DNA of 64,000 bases. Source: JBMNPT01 sp050943735 (GTDB taxonomy: Bacteria; Bacillota; Clostridia; Oscillospirales; RGIG577). Of the stretch, positions 51,161 to 60,916 are shown one piece after another. The position numbers were made by a program, and so were the translations under genes. The notes under the pieces were generated by a model. That model worked only from the letters and a program-made list of their open reading frames with translations. It did not search any database and was not told the DNA's origin. The stretch is taken from positions 1 to 64,000 of the forward strand of contig JBMNPT010000003.1 of NCBI GenBank assembly GCA_050943735.1, written 5' to 3'. The number at the start of each line of letters is the position of its first letter. Positions within the stretch are counted from its first letter, which is position 1.

Positions 51161-51841
51161 TTATTCCAGCACAACAGGGAAAAAAAGATTTTGTTCTAGG
51201 TGAGCGCCCAACAGTACACAGCCCCATTGGGCTGGAGCCCGGCCCGGTACAAAGGAGCAGCTGGAGCGCCAGGGTAGAAAGGGAAGGGGATCGACTCCCA
51301 GCTGACAGGGAACCGCCAGCAGCAGCGCTTCTTCCTGGTACTGCGCGGTGTAAAATCCTCCATGACGCCGAATGCACAGCCAGGTGGAAGGGTGGTGAAG
51401 TGCGGTATACACCATGGCTGGGAAGGAGTTTTGTTCCGGAGAATGGGGGAGGAAGTCCACCTGCTGGGGACAGGGAAAACAGGTGCGGAAATCCGGCAGG
51501 GAAGCGGCTGGGGGTGCGCGGTGAAACGCTTCAATTACACGGTCTTCCCCATCGGCAAACCCTTGAGAAACCGGGCGGTCTTCCACAATGATGCAAGCTC
51601 CCGCTCGTCCCGCGAAAATCGGCAGGGGAGAAAGGGTTCCCTCCCAGCTTCGCTGTCCGGCGTGCAGTCGGCCGGTGAACTGTACCCAGCTGGTTTGAGC
51701 ACTGTCCACCAGATAGAGAGCGGCGTTTTGGGGTGCCGGGCTGGTGAGCGCCAAAGCCAAACGAAGGATATTGCCCTGTTGCCGCAGGGTCAATGTGCCT
51801 TCCCATTGTCCATTCAATGTGAGAATTTGTTCGCTGGTCAT
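51161..51841 (-). CDS. Conserved protein of unknown function
   Basis: A 226-aa soluble protein without signal peptide or membrane segments. It is rich in Cys, Trp and Pro in the C-terminal half, and the N-terminus (LNGQWEGTLTLRQQGNILRLAL) looks like beta sandwich. I do not recognise a family. ATG 51841 has GGGGGG-type sequence upstream; ATG 51865 is possible. It lies 56 bp after the small exported protein, and a hairpin (CATATC...GATATG, 51855-51871) covers the gap. It is likely in the mazF transcript. Confidence 0.6.
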   Translation of the reverse strand: MTSEQILTLNGQWEGTLTLRQQGNILRLALALTSPAPQNAALYLVDSAQTSWVQFTGRLHAGQRSWEGTLSPLPIFAGRAGACIIVEDRPVSQGFADGEDRVIEAFHRAPPAASLPDFRTCFPCPQQVDFLPHSPEQNSFPAMVYTALHHPSTWLCIRRHGGFYTAQYQEEALLLAVPCQLGVDPLPFLPWRSSCSFVPGRAPAQWGCVLLGAHLEQNLFFPVVLE

Positions 51842-51897
51842 AAAAACATCCCCCCATATCTTCATGATATGAGGGGATGGGACAAATATGCCGGGGG

Positions 51898-52365
51898 TTA
51901 CTGCACCTTGTAACCACCTTTCACCATAATAAATCCGTCGCTGGTCATATAGATGCCGCGGCCGTCTTCCCGAGGAATGACGTACACGTGATTGGCCTGG
52001 ATCGCCTTGCCGCCGGTGAGATCCAATCCATCGGTGGTATCGGTGAGACCATTTTCACCGGGGCATACAGAAGTGGCATTGCCGGAACGCAGAATGATTT
52101 CAGTGCCTTCTTTGCCCAGGATGGTCTGGCCCTTGTACACCTGCACAGCGGTGAAAACCTGCGAATCGCCAAAGCTGGAGGAACCGCCGGAATTGGCAAT
52201 TTTCTGATCCACCTGTTTCAGCACATCTGCCACGACAGAGTCCAGATAGCTTTTGGAAATCAGGGGATCGGAACTGTCCCCCGCGCCAAAGGCTATGTAG
52301 CCACTGACCATGGTGATGAGAATGAACGCGCCCGCCAGTGCGGATTTGAAATGGTTGTGTTTCAT
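51898..52365 (-). CDS. Small exported protein of unknown function
   Basis: A 155-aa protein with one N-terminal hydrophobic segment (about 7-27) and an extracytoplasmic beta-rich domain ([18 protein letters not shown], then [17 protein letters not shown]). Similar small proteins occur in Clostridia but have no assigned role that I know. Its start overlaps the mazF stop by 4 bp, so it is translationally coupled to the toxin. It might be wall- or membrane-associated. Confidence 0.7.
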   Translation of the reverse strand: MKHNHFKSALAGAFILITMVSGYIAFGAGDSSDPLISKSYLDSVVADVLKQVDQKIANSGGSSSFGDSQVFTAVQVYKGQTILGKEGTEIILRSGNATSVCPGENGLTDTTDGLDLTGGKAIQANHVYVIPREDGRGIYMTSDGFIMVKGGYKVQ

Positions 52366-52730
52366 GTGATACCTCCGTTTTGCTGATCCTGCAGGCCAAA
52401 ACTGACATGGATGGCATTGTTTACCTGCTGCATCACATCGTCATCCAGATGGCCCATTTTTTCTTTCAATCTTCTTTTGTCGATGGTACGGATCTGCTCC
52501 AGCAGGATCACCGAATCTTTCATCAGGCCGTGATCGGCATGAGTGAGGGTGATGTGGGTGGGAAGCCGGGCTTTGTTCATCTGGCTGGTAATGGCCGCCG
52601 CAATGACGGTGGGGCTGTGCCGGTTGCCCACATCGTTTTGTACGATGAGTACCGGACGTACACCGCCCTGTTCGCTGCCCACCACCGGGCTGAGATCCGC
52701 GTAATAAATGTCGCCTCGTTTAACAGTCAT
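52362..52730 (-). CDS. mazF: MazF/EndoA family mRNA interferase
   Basis: A 122-aa PemK/MazF-fold endoribonuclease ([30 protein letters not shown] is split by the fold; [28 protein letters not shown] follows). Bacillus EndoA cuts mRNA at specific short sequences. In Bacillus the antitoxin gene precedes it after alr. Here only 147 bp separate alr and mazF and no antitoxin ORF fits. ATG 52730 has AGAAGGA upstream. It overlaps the following gene by 4 bp. Confidence 0.93.
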   Translation of the reverse strand: MTVKRGDIYYADLSPVVGSEQGGVRPVLIVQNDVGNRHSPTVIAAAITSQMNKARLPTHITLTHADHGLMKDSVILLEQIRTIDKRRLKEKMGHLDDDVMQQVNNAIHVSFGLQDQQNGGIT

Positions 52731-52813
52731 GGTCCTTCTCACACTCCGCAAAGCTTTTGTAATTTCTCACAGTCCTAGTATTTCCCGCTTCAGGGGGATT
52801 CTAGTCAGCCGCG

Positions 52814-52852
52814 AAAAAAAACAGGCGGGACCGGGGCGAGGGGCCCCATCCA
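52814..52852 (-). terminator. Terminator between alr and mazF
   Basis: On the minus strand a GC stem (GGGGC with GCCCC, extended by GGA/TCC) is followed by eight T residues (52814-52821). It separates the alr unit from mazF. Confidence 0.6.
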
Positions 52853-52877
52853 GTCTATGCAGAGTTTTGGAAAAGGG

Positions 52878-54056
52878 TCAGACAATGTAAGTGAGCGAGG
52901 AAACAGGCTGTCCGTTTTCCAGATAGACCCGGGGGATCCGTTTGGAAACCTGACAGAGCACCTCGTAATTGATGGTTCCCCAGGCATCGGCAATACGGCC
53001 CAGCAGACCAAAGCTGTCTTCCGGCCCGCCAAACAGTGTGACCACGTCGCCGATTTCCACCTGCGGAATGCCGCTCACATCCACCATGCACTGATCCATG
53101 CAGATGTTGCCAATGAGAGGCGCCAGGGTGCCGCCCACGATCACACTGATCTTTCCGGAGAGTACCCGGGAGATACCATCGGCGTATCCCACCGGAATGG
53201 TGGCCACCCGCATGCGGCGGGGAGCGGTGAAACGGCGCCCATAGCTGACAGTGGCTCCTTTTTCGATGGTTTTCACATTGGAAATCACTGTTTTCAGGCT
53301 CATGGCGGGCCGCAGGTCAAAGTTGGATTTTTCCTCCATGGGGAAGACGCCGTATAAAATCAGTCCGGCCCGTACCATATCCAGATGCATGGGCGGATAG
53401 TTGAGGATGGCGCCGCTGTTGCTGCAATGACAGAGCGGGAAGGTGATGCCCCGTTCCTTCAGCAGGCCGATGAGGCCGGTAAACAGCTGGAACTGTGTAA
53501 AGGTGAAGGGATTGCCGGTTTCGTCCGCCACCGCAAAATGGGTGAAAATCCCTTCGCATTCCAAACCGGGCAGTGCGTGGATTTGCTGAATCAGCTCCAC
53601 TGCGTCGCTGTCCCGTTGCTCATCCTGATACATGACGCCGATTCGGGACATGCCGGTGTCCACCTTGATGTGAACTTTGACACGTCCGTTCATGGCAACC
53701 GCCTGCTGTGAGAGTTCCTGGGCGTCCGCCAGATCATATACCGTCTGGGTTATGTTATAGTGGATGAGATCGGCACAGGATTGGCTGGGGGTGTGTCCCA
53801 GAATCAGAATGGGAGTGGTGATGTCCGCGTTGCGCAGCTGAATGGCCTCGTCCAGCGCGGCCACCGCAAAGTAATCCACTCCCAGTCGGGTGTAGAGTTT
53901 GGCCAGCGGCACCGCACCATGGCCGTAGGCGTCTGCTTTGATGACGGCCAGAATTTTAGTGCCCGGTGCCACCCGGCTCTGAATCACCTGGAAATTGTGC
54001 CGGACATTGTCCAGATCCACCTCCGCCCAGGTGCGGTTTTGTATACAGTCGTTCAT
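52878..54056 (-). CDS. alr: Alanine racemase
   Basis: A 392-aa PLP enzyme. The cofactor lysine is K40 in AVIKADAYGHG; the second catalytic residue is Tyr272 in SYGRRFTAP; HCSNSGAIL and GNICMDQCMVDV are conserved. It supplies D-alanine for peptidoglycan. ATG 54056 overlaps the lipoprotein stop by 4 bp. The order acpS-nnr-lipoprotein-alr-mazF mirrors Bacillus. Confidence 0.96.
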   Translation of the reverse strand: MNDCIQNRTWAEVDLDNVRHNFQVIQSRVAPGTKILAVIKADAYGHGAVPLAKLYTRLGVDYFAVAALDEAIQLRNADITTPILILGHTPSQSCADLIHYNITQTVYDLADAQELSQQAVAMNGRVKVHIKVDTGMSRIGVMYQDEQRDSDAVELIQQIHALPGLECEGIFTHFAVADETGNPFTFTQFQLFTGLIGLLKERGITFPLCHCSNSGAILNYPPMHLDMVRAGLILYGVFPMEEKSNFDLRPAMSLKTVISNVKTIEKGATVSYGRRFTAPRRMRVATIPVGYADGISRVLSGKISVIVGGTLAPLIGNICMDQCMVDVSGIPQVEIGDVVTLFGGPEDSFGLLGRIADAWGTINYEVLCQVSKRIPRVYLENGQPVSSLTYIV

Positions 54057-54673
54057 GAAGCGTCCCCTTCTTGTGTGGTTTGTTGGGCCGGGCGCAGCGG
54101 AGTGAAAGATTCCACTTCCAATACGGTCACCTGATCGCCGCAAATGAGTTCCAGTTGGGTGGGAGTGCAGGAAACACCTTCTACCACCGCTCGGCAGGTG
54201 AGTGCAGGTACTTGGGATGTGGGAGAAAAGGTATAATACAGATCTCCGTCCACCTCTTCCACTTCTCCTTGCTGTAAGGTCTGCAGCAGATAGGTGGGGA
54301 ATCGTGCGGCCCACAATACCGGCAGGCTATCCCAGCCATTTCCCAGTTCATAGGATGCATCCTGATACTGGACGGTCAGATTGTCCTTTTCCCATTGCAG
54401 GCAGGTGCCTTCCATCCACTGGGGTGACAGAAAGGTCAATTGCCCATCCCGTCCCTGCCAGTTGGCGGACATCTGCGCCGGCTCCTGCGTCTGGGGAAGT
54501 GTGACCGTCACCTGGGCGTCAAAGCCATTGATGGCGGAAAACTCTCCCTGTGCGTAGCGAATCAGCTGTGGGCCGGTGCGCTGCGTCTCAGCACTTTTTA
54601 TTATAGTACAACCTGCGCATGGAAGTACAGTACAAATTATTCCAGTGAGCGCAAAAAATCGGATGCCTTTCAA
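54053..54673 (-). CDS. Lipoprotein (YdcC-like position)
   Basis: A 206-aa lipoprotein with signal ending PCAGC (Cys22). The mature part is beta-rich (FDAQVTVTLPQTQEP, later YELGNGW...) and may resemble LolA/LolB-type lipid-binding folds. It stands where Bacillus has ydcC, between nnr and alr. Its stop overlaps alr and its start follows nnr without a gap, so all are translated from one message. Function unproven. Confidence 0.7.
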   Translation of the reverse strand: MKGIRFFALTGIICTVLPCAGCTIIKSAETQRTGPQLIRYAQGEFSAINGFDAQVTVTLPQTQEPAQMSANWQGRDGQLTFLSPQWMEGTCLQWEKDNLTVQYQDASYELGNGWDSLPVLWAARFPTYLLQTLQQGEVEEVDGDLYYTFSPTSQVPALTCRAVVEGVSCTPTQLELICGDQVTVLEVESFTPLRPAQQTTQEGDAS

Positions 54674-56227
54674 TCAATCCGCCTCCATATAGTCATACTT
54701 TTTCAGTACGGCGGGCAGATGCGCCACAATGTCAGTGGCGGTCATGCCGTATTGAGAAAGGGAGGCAGCCGCCAGTTCCCCGGCCCGGCCATGGAGCCAT
54801 ACCGCCAGAGCGGCAGCAAGCGAGGGTTTTCCCCGCAGACCCGCAAAGGAAGTGAGCGCGGCGGTAACACCGGTGAGCACATCTCCGCTGCCGCCGGTGG
54901 CCATACCGCTGGTTCCGCTGATGTTCACAAACAGTTGACCGTTGGGCCAGGCCACCACAGTGGACGGTCCCTTGAGCACCACTGTGGCATCGTACCGCCC
55001 GGAAAAGCGCCGGGCACACTCCAGACGGTCTGACTGAACCGATGGCGTATCGGTGTGTAGCAGCCGGGCCATCTCACCGGGATGGGGGGTCAGAATGACA
55101 GGGCAGGAAGCCTCCTGCAGCCAGTCTATGTGTTGGGACAGGGCGTTTATGCCGTCGGCGTCCACGATCAGAGGACAGGTGAGATGGGTGAGCAGCTGGT
55201 GGACCAGTTCACAGGTGGCATCGGTGACTCCCATGCCGCATCCAATTGCTACGGCGTCGCATTTTTGAGCGAATTCCAAAATGGGAGGGATGGCCTCCCG
55301 GGCAAAGCTGCCCTCCTGGGAGGGGAGGGAGAGAGTCATATATTCCATGGCCCGTCCTGCCACAATGCTGTGAATGCAGTCGGGCACTGCCAGTGTGACC
55401 AGTCCGCCTCCGGAGCGGAGTGCCGCCAGACCAGCCATGGAGATGGCCCCGCTCATGGGCAGGCTTCCGCCCACCAGCAAAATATGGCCATAGGTGCCCT
55501 TGTGGTCGTTGAGATCTCTTCGGGGCATGTGTTGGTCTAGAGTTTCTTGGGTGATGAGCCGGACGGTGGGATGAGTGCTCTCCACCGCCTCATCGGGGAT
55601 TCCGATGTCCCGGCAGAGCACCCGGCCGCACACCGGTTGGGAAAGAGGCAGACGATGGGCGTATTTTTCACAGCAGAAGGTGACCGTCCAATCGCAGCGG
55701 AAAGGCTGCCCCAGCAGAGCTCCTGTGGTGGCATCTACACCGGTGGGCAGGTCGATGGCCAGTTTGCGGCAGGGAAGGGAATTCCACAGAGCGCTCAGCT
55801 CATCAAAGGGAGGATGGAGGGGGCGGTTGGCGCCGGTTCCCAGCAGAGCATCCACTGCAAGATCTTCTGGGCGGGGATGAATTTCAGCCTGACAGGGCCA
55901 GTAGTACAGGGGAACATTGGTGCTCTCCAGCCGGTCGTACATCACCTGGGCGTCCGGGGACAGAGCCTCCCGGCCGGCCAGCGCAATGACCCGTACCGGA
56001 TAGTGTGCCCGGGCCAGCAGCCGGGCCAATACCAGTCCGTCCCCTCCGTTGTTGCCCTTGCCGCAGAAAATCCAGACGGTGGAGGCAGGGGTAAAGCGGG
56101 CCAGCACCTCCCGAAAGACAGCCTGTCCCGCCTGTTCCATCAGGGTGAGAGAGGGAATGCCCAGCTGGCCGATGGCATAGGCGTCGGTATCGCGCATCTG
56201 CTGAGCGGAAAGAAGATAATGGGTCAT
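54674..56227 (-). CDS. nnr: Bifunctional NAD(P)H-hydrate repair enzyme
   Basis: A 517-aa fusion. The N-terminal YjeF_N epimerase (about 1-215; GKGNNGGDGLVLARLL) interconverts R and S NAD(P)H hydrates; the C-terminal ADP-dependent dehydratase (about 225-510; HPGEMARLL, ATGGSGDVLTGVTAAL) restores NAD(P)H. It repairs damaged nicotinamide cofactors. It overlaps acpS by 4 bp and is the second gene of this minus-strand operon. Confidence 0.95.
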   Translation of the reverse strand: MTHYLLSAQQMRDTDAYAIGQLGIPSLTLMEQAGQAVFREVLARFTPASTVWIFCGKGNNGGDGLVLARLLARAHYPVRVIALAGREALSPDAQVMYDRLESTNVPLYYWPCQAEIHPRPEDLAVDALLGTGANRPLHPPFDELSALWNSLPCRKLAIDLPTGVDATTGALLGQPFRCDWTVTFCCEKYAHRLPLSQPVCGRVLCRDIGIPDEAVESTHPTVRLITQETLDQHMPRRDLNDHKGTYGHILLVGGSLPMSGAISMAGLAALRSGGGLVTLAVPDCIHSIVAGRAMEYMTLSLPSQEGSFAREAIPPILEFAQKCDAVAIGCGMGVTDATCELVHQLLTHLTCPLIVDADGINALSQHIDWLQEASCPVILTPHPGEMARLLHTDTPSVQSDRLECARRFSGRYDATVVLKGPSTVVAWPNGQLFVNISGTSGMATGGSGDVLTGVTAALTSFAGLRGKPSLAAALAVWLHGRAGELAAASLSQYGMTATDIVAHLPAVLKKYDYMEAD

Positions 56228-56613
56228 AAGCTACCTCCTGTATGGGCGGTGACAGCAGTCACCTGAGCGATGGCACATTGACTGCAGTGGGAGATGCTGA
56301 GGAAAAACCGCAGCTTTTGCTGCTGCATGCGCTGCTGCAAACGGCCGGTGAATCGCAGGGAGGGACGTCCCATAGAATCATGGATGACCTCCACCTCCTG
56401 CAGGGAAAAATCCCGGATGCCAGTGCCGATGGCTTTGGAAAAGGCTTCCTTGGCACAGAAAAATCCGGCGATATGTTCATAGGGGTGCTTAAATTCGCTG
56501 AAATAAGCCTGTTCCCCCGGGGTGAAAAACCGCTCCTCAAAGCCGGAACGCTGGCATAGCTCCCGGATGCGTTCCACTTCGATCACATCCACTCCAATGC
56601 CGTAGATATTCAT
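56224..56613 (-). CDS. acpS: Holo-[acyl-carrier-protein] synthase
   Basis: A 129-aa enzyme with the AcpS motifs GIGVDVIEVERI (Asp9) and FCAKEAFSKAIGTG. It transfers 4'-phosphopantetheine from CoA to acyl carrier protein. ATG 56613 is chosen because AGGAGGTGC precedes it. It is the first gene of the acpS-nnr-lipoprotein-alr operon, divergent from the pheST T-box. Confidence 0.95.
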   Translation of the reverse strand: MNIYGIGVDVIEVERIRELCQRSGFEERFFTPGEQAYFSEFKHPYEHIAGFFCAKEAFSKAIGTGIRDFSLQEVEVIHDSMGRPSLRFTGRLQQRMQQQKLRFFLSISHCSQCAIAQVTAVTAHTGGSL

Positions 56614-56687
56614 GTTGCACCTCCTGCTTTTACTGGTTAAATTGTAGCATAGAGGGCTTTTTTTTACAATCAAATTGATAGAAAGTC

Positions 56688-56716
56688 TTGTAAAGCGTCA
56701 GGGCGTATGGTAAAAT
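56688..56716 (+). promoter_or_regulatory. Promoter of the pheS T-box transcript
   Basis: TTGTAA (56688-56693), 17 bp, extended -10 TGG plus TAAAAT (56711-56716). Confidence 0.65.
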
Positions 56717-56723
56717 AACAGGA

Positions 56724-56985
56724 AGAACAGCGATGAAAAAGGAAAGTAGCGATTTTGGCCGCATCAGAGAGGAAAACAGCGGGTGTGAGTTTTCTTGCAG
56801 GCGAAATGGTGAAGTTCCCTTTGGAGCTGCGTTCCTGAAAGGACAGTAGGGGGCGCCGGAGAAGCAGCCGTTATCTGCCAATGAGTGTCCATGGCTCCCG
56901 GGTGGAGTGGTGGAAATTAGGGTGGTACCACGAAAGTGACCTTTCGTCCCTAAGCGCAGGCTTGGGAGGGGGTCTTTTTTTTATG
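56724..56985 (+). promoter_or_regulatory. T-box riboswitch (tRNA-Phe) upstream of pheS
   Basis: The leader holds the T-box core AGGGTGGTACCACG (56929-56942), the following CGTCCCT, and a terminator formed by GACC...CCCTAAGC with GCTTGGG...GGTC (56939-56975) and T8. A GAAGTTCC segment near 56810-56817 contains a UUC specifier candidate for phenylalanine. Uncharged tRNA-Phe would bind the bulge and stop termination, raising synthetase expression. The specifier is placed by position and by the downstream genes. Confidence 0.9.
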
Positions 56986-57036
56986 GCTCCGCCTCTCAGC
57001 AGAGAGTGAAAACATTCAATATATGAGGTGAAGACG

Positions 57037-58056
57037 ATGAAACAGCAACTGGAAAACATCCGCAGCAGCGCCAGCGAAGCTCTGCGGCAAGTGACCGGGC
57101 AGGAGGAACTGGAAGCCCTGCGGGTTCGGTATCTGGGAAAAAAGGGTGAGCTCACCGCCATTTTGCGGCAGATGGGTAAGCTGTCCGCCGAAGAGCGTCC
57201 CATCATGGGTCAGCTGACCAATGAAGTACGTGCCTTTATTGAGAAGGCCATCGAGGAGAAAAAGGCTGAGCTGGAAGAAAAGGCCTTTGAGGCCCGCATT
57301 GCCGCGGAGACCATTGACGTGACCATGCCGGGCAAAGCCCCTCACATGGGTAAAAAACACCCCCTTTCCAAGGTGAGGGAGGAGATCGAGGACATCTTCA
57401 TCGGCATGGGCTTTGAGATCGTGGAAGGACCTGAGGTGGAACTGGACCTGTACAACTTTGAGATGCTCAACATCCCCAAGGACCATCCGGCCCGGGATAC
57501 CCAGGATACCTTTTACATCAGCGATAACGTGGTTCTCCGTACCCAGACCTCTCCGGTGCAGGTGCGTACCATGCTGAGTCAGAAGCCTCCCATCAAGGTG
57601 ATCTCTCCCGGACGTGTGTACCGCAGCGACGCGCTGGACGCTACGCACTCTCCGGTGTTCACCCAGATCGAAGGCCTGGTGGTAGACAAGGGTGTGACCA
57701 TGGCAGATCTGAAGGGTACACTGGAAACATTCACCAAACGGCTGTACGGCGAGGACAGTGTGGTGCGGTTCCGTCCCCATCACTTCCCCTTTACTGAGCC
57801 TTCCGCCGAAATGGATATCATGTGTTTTGCCTGCGGCGGCAAGGGTTGCCGTCTGTGCAAGGGCGAAGGCTGGATCGAACTGCTGGGTGCCGGCATGGTG
57901 CACCCCAAGGTGCTGGCTGGCTGCGGCGTAGACCCGGAAGTGTACAGCGGCTTTGCCTTTGGCATGGGCCTGGACCGGGTGGTTATGCGGCGGTATGGCA
58001 TTGATGACCTGCGTATGTTCACCGAGAACGACGTACGGTTCCTCAGCCAGTTTTAA
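57037..58056 (+). CDS. pheS: Phenylalanyl-tRNA synthetase alpha subunit
   Basis: A 339-aa class II synthetase subunit. An N-terminal coiled coil (about 1-85) precedes the catalytic domain, with motifs around [16 protein letters not shown], the TSPVQVRTM segment and GLVVDKG, and motif 3 [14 protein letters not shown] near the end. It forms an alpha2-beta2 enzyme with PheT. ATG 57037 follows GAGGTG by 6 bases; GTG 57028 overlaps that site. Confidence 0.97.
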   Translation: MKQQLENIRSSASEALRQVTGQEELEALRVRYLGKKGELTAILRQMGKLSAEERPIMGQLTNEVRAFIEKAIEEKKAELEEKAFEARIAAETIDVTMPGKAPHMGKKHPLSKVREEIEDIFIGMGFEIVEGPEVELDLYNFEMLNIPKDHPARDTQDTFYISDNVVLRTQTSPVQVRTMLSQKPPIKVISPGRVYRSDALDATHSPVFTQIEGLVVDKGVTMADLKGTLETFTKRLYGEDSVVRFRPHHFPFTEPSAEMDIMCFACGGKGCRLCKGEGWIELLGAGMVHPKVLAGCGVDPEVYSGFAFGMGLDRVVMRRYGIDDLRMFTENDVRFLSQF

Positions 58057-58080
58057 TCAGCGATCGGGAGGTAAAGAAAG

Positions 58081-60474
58081 ATGAAAGCACCACTCAAGTG
58101 GATCAAACAATATGTGGAATTTGACGGCACCCCCAAGGAATTCGAAGCGGGCATGACCATGTCCGGTTCCAAGGTGGAAACGGTGGATTTCCAGGGCGCC
58201 GAAATTGAAAAGGTGGTCGTGGGCCGCATTGAAAAGATCGAGAAGCACCCTGATGCCGACAAGCTGGTGGTCTGCCAGCTGAATGTGGGCGGGGAAGAAC
58301 TTCTGCAGATCGTCACCGGCGCCAAAAACGTCAGCGAGGGAGACATTGTGCCAGTGGCACTGGATGGGTCCACTCTTCCTGGCGGTGTGAAGATCAAAAA
58401 GGGCAAGCTGCGGGGCGTGGTGAGCAATGGCATGCTGTGCTCCTTCCATGAGCTGGGACTCACCCAGAATGATGTTCCCTATGGGGACGACAATGGCATT
58501 TTGCTGCTGCCGGCCGACCGGGAATACATTTTGGGAGAGGACATTCGGACGGTGCTGGGCCTGGACGATTATGTGGTGGACTTTGAAATCACCAGCAACC
58601 GGCCTGACTGCCTCAGTGTCACCGGCCTGGCCCGGGAGGCGGGCGTGACCTTCGGCAAGGCCTTCCATTTCCCTGAAATTCAGATTCAGAAGGAAGATGC
58701 CTCTGATGATGTGCGCAACTATCTGGATGTGGAAGTGGTGGATGGTGAGCGCTGCCCCCGTTATATGGCCCGGGCGGTGAAAAACATCCGCATTGAGCCC
58801 TCTCCCGATTGGATGCGGGAGGCACTGCGGGGTGCCGGTGTGCGGCCCATTAACAACATCGTGGACATCACCAACTATGTGATGCTGGAGCTGGGCCAGC
58901 CCATGCACGCTTTTGATTACAAGGATATCCGGGGCGGCAAGATTGTGGTGCGCCGGGCGAAAAACGGGGAAACCCTGACCACACTGGATGAGGTGGAGCG
59001 CAAGCTGGACGATTCCATGCTGGTCATTGCCGATACGGAGGGACCGGTGGCAGTGGCTGGCGTCATGGGCGGCGAACAGAGCGGCATCCATGAAGACACA
59101 CATACCATCGTGTTTGAGAGCGCCAATTTCTTTGGACCGGGTGTGCGTCTGACCGCCAAGAAGCTGGGGATGCGTACCGAGGCTTCCGGCCGGTATGAAA
59201 AAGGACTGGACCCCAACATCGCGCCTCTGGCGGTGAACCGGGCTTGCCAGCTGTGTGAGCTGCTGGGCTGCGGTACCGTAGTGGGCGGCGTCATTGACGT
59301 GGACAACAGTGTGGATCAGCGGGTGAAGATTCCCCTGCGGGTGGACTATATCAACCGTTTCCTGGGCACCGATATCTCCCGGGAGGAGATGGTACGGATT
59401 CTCACTCAGTTGGAGTTCACCATTGACAGTGAGGACAATGTACTGGCGCCCACTTTCCGCACCGATATCGAGTCCATCGCCGATGTGGCAGAGGAAATCG
59501 TGCGGATGTATGGCTACAACAACATCCCCACAACCCTGTTCCGGGATAGCTGTCAGGGGCGACTGAGCCCGGTGCAGCAGGCCCGGAAGGTGCTGCATAC
59601 CACCATGCTGGCCCAGGGCCTCAGTGAGATTGCCACCTATACCTTTATCAGTCCCAAATACTACGACAAAATCGCGCTGCCTTCGGACAGCCCGCTGCGG
59701 AAGTGCGTGGTGATCACCAATCCTCTGGGCGAGGATACCAGTGTGATGCGCACCACTACACTGCCCTCTATGATGGAGATTCTGGCACTCAATCACAGCC
59801 ATCGCAACGCCCGTGCGGCACTGTATGAGCTGGGGACCATTTATCTGCCCGGCGCTACAGTGGATGAGCTGCCGGAAGAAAAGCAGGTGCTCACCATCGG
59901 CTTCTACAATAACGGTGATTACTATCACCTCAAGGGAATTGTGGAACGTGCGCTGGAGGCCATGGGGATTGAAGAGTACGACGTGGTAGCACAGAAGGAA
60001 AACCCCAGTTATCACCCCGGCCGTTGCGCTGACATTCTGGTAAATGGGGAAAAACTGGGTACCATGGGACAGATTCATCCGCTGGTGGCCCGCAATTATG
60101 GGATCAGTCAGGAGTGCTATGTGGCTGAGATTGACTTCAATACCCTGTATGCCAACAGAGGGGCAGAGAAGGGATACACTCCGCTGCCCAAGTTCCCGGC
60201 TGTGACCCGCGACCTGGCTCTGGTATGTGATGACTCACTGCCGGTGGCTTCCATCCAGAAGGTGATTCGTGCCAATGGCGGACGTTTGCTGGAGCAGGTT
60301 GAGCTGTTTGACGTGTACAAGGGTAAGCAGATCGAAGAGGGCAAAAAGAGCGTGGCCTATGCTCTTACTCTGCGTGATCGGGAAAAGACTTTGACCGATG
60401 AGGAGATTGACACCGTCATGAAGAAGATCATGCGCGGCCTGGAAAAGGAGCTGGGCGTGGTACTCCGCGGTTGA
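58081..60474 (+). CDS. pheT: Phenylalanyl-tRNA synthetase beta subunit
   Basis: A 797-aa subunit of normal length. Domains in order: N-terminal tRNA-binding OB domain (about 40-150), B3/B4 editing domain (about 210-380), B5 domain (about 400-470), a core resembling a class II catalytic fold, and a C-terminal FDX-ACB anticodon-binding domain (about 700-797). It starts 24 bp after pheS with GGGAGGT upstream and shares its T-box control. Confidence 0.97.
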   Translation: MKAPLKWIKQYVEFDGTPKEFEAGMTMSGSKVETVDFQGAEIEKVVVGRIEKIEKHPDADKLVVCQLNVGGEELLQIVTGAKNVSEGDIVPVALDGSTLPGGVKIKKGKLRGVVSNGMLCSFHELGLTQNDVPYGDDNGILLLPADREYILGEDIRTVLGLDDYVVDFEITSNRPDCLSVTGLAREAGVTFGKAFHFPEIQIQKEDASDDVRNYLDVEVVDGERCPRYMARAVKNIRIEPSPDWMREALRGAGVRPINNIVDITNYVMLELGQPMHAFDYKDIRGGKIVVRRAKNGETLTTLDEVERKLDDSMLVIADTEGPVAVAGVMGGEQSGIHEDTHTIVFESANFFGPGVRLTAKKLGMRTEASGRYEKGLDPNIAPLAVNRACQLCELLGCGTVVGGVIDVDNSVDQRVKIPLRVDYINRFLGTDISREEMVRILTQLEFTIDSEDNVLAPTFRTDIESIADVAEEIVRMYGYNNIPTTLFRDSCQGRLSPVQQARKVLHTTMLAQGLSEIATYTFISPKYYDKIALPSDSPLRKCVVITNPLGEDTSVMRTTTLPSMMEILALNHSHRNARAALYELGTIYLPGATVDELPEEKQVLTIGFYNNGDYYHLKGIVERALEAMGIEEYDVVAQKENPSYHPGRCADILVNGEKLGTMGQIHPLVARNYGISQECYVAEIDFNTLYANRGAEKGYTPLPKFPAVTRDLALVCDDSLPVASIQKVIRANGGRLLEQVELFDVYKGKQIEEGKKSVAYALTLRDREKTLTDEEIDTVMKKIMRGLEKELGVVLRG

Positions 60475-60558
60475 TTTATGGAAAGAATGGCAAAAAAACG
60501 GGCATACTTTGTGTGGGAAATTCATAAAAATTTAATATCATTTCCGGATTCCATGTGA

Positions 60559-60564
60559 TATAAT
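60559..60564 (+). promoter_or_regulatory. Extended -10 promoter of ireB
   Basis: TGA followed by TATAAT (60559-60564); the -35 region is weak. It lies about 20 bp before the ireB start. Confidence 0.5.
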
Positions 60565-60584
60565 GAGAAAAAGAGGTGAGCAAA

Positions 60585-60830
60585 ATGTTAAATGATACCA
60601 TTAAGTTTTCGATCCAGCAGGAAAAACAGGACGAGATGAAGATGATCCTGACCACGGTGTATGATGCACTGAAAGAAAAGGGTTATGATCCAATCAACCA
60701 GATCGTCGGCTACATTCTGTCTGAAGACCCCACGTACATCACAAATCACAACAGTGCCCGCAGTTTGATTCGTAAAATTGATCGGGACGAGCTTTTGCAG
60801 GAACTGGTCAAGGCCTATCTGGACGAGTAA
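60585..60830 (+). CDS. ireB: IreB family regulatory phosphoprotein
   Basis: An 81-aa protein of the UPF0297/IreB family ([20 protein letters not shown] is split around a conserved Thr; [20 protein letters not shown] follows). In Enterococcus the protein is phosphorylated by the Ser/Thr kinase IreK on N-terminal threonines and affects cephalosporin resistance. Thr residues at positions about 5 and 21-22 could fill that role. ATG 60585 follows AGAGGTGA. Confidence 0.92.
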   Translation: MLNDTIKFSIQQEKQDEMKMILTTVYDALKEKGYDPINQIVGYILSEDPTYITNHNSARSLIRKIDRDELLQELVKAYLDE

Positions 60831-60916
60831 AAGCCAAATGTGTGGGGCAGTGCCGCCGGAGGGTGGGACTGCCCTTTTTTGGATGGGGAAAAGGCGAAAG
60901 AAAAGGAGGAGAGATT

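Noticed and set aside
58057..60078. Long minus-strand open frame opposite pheT (673 codons)
   Set aside because: Shadow of pheT; His-rich composition and no motif.
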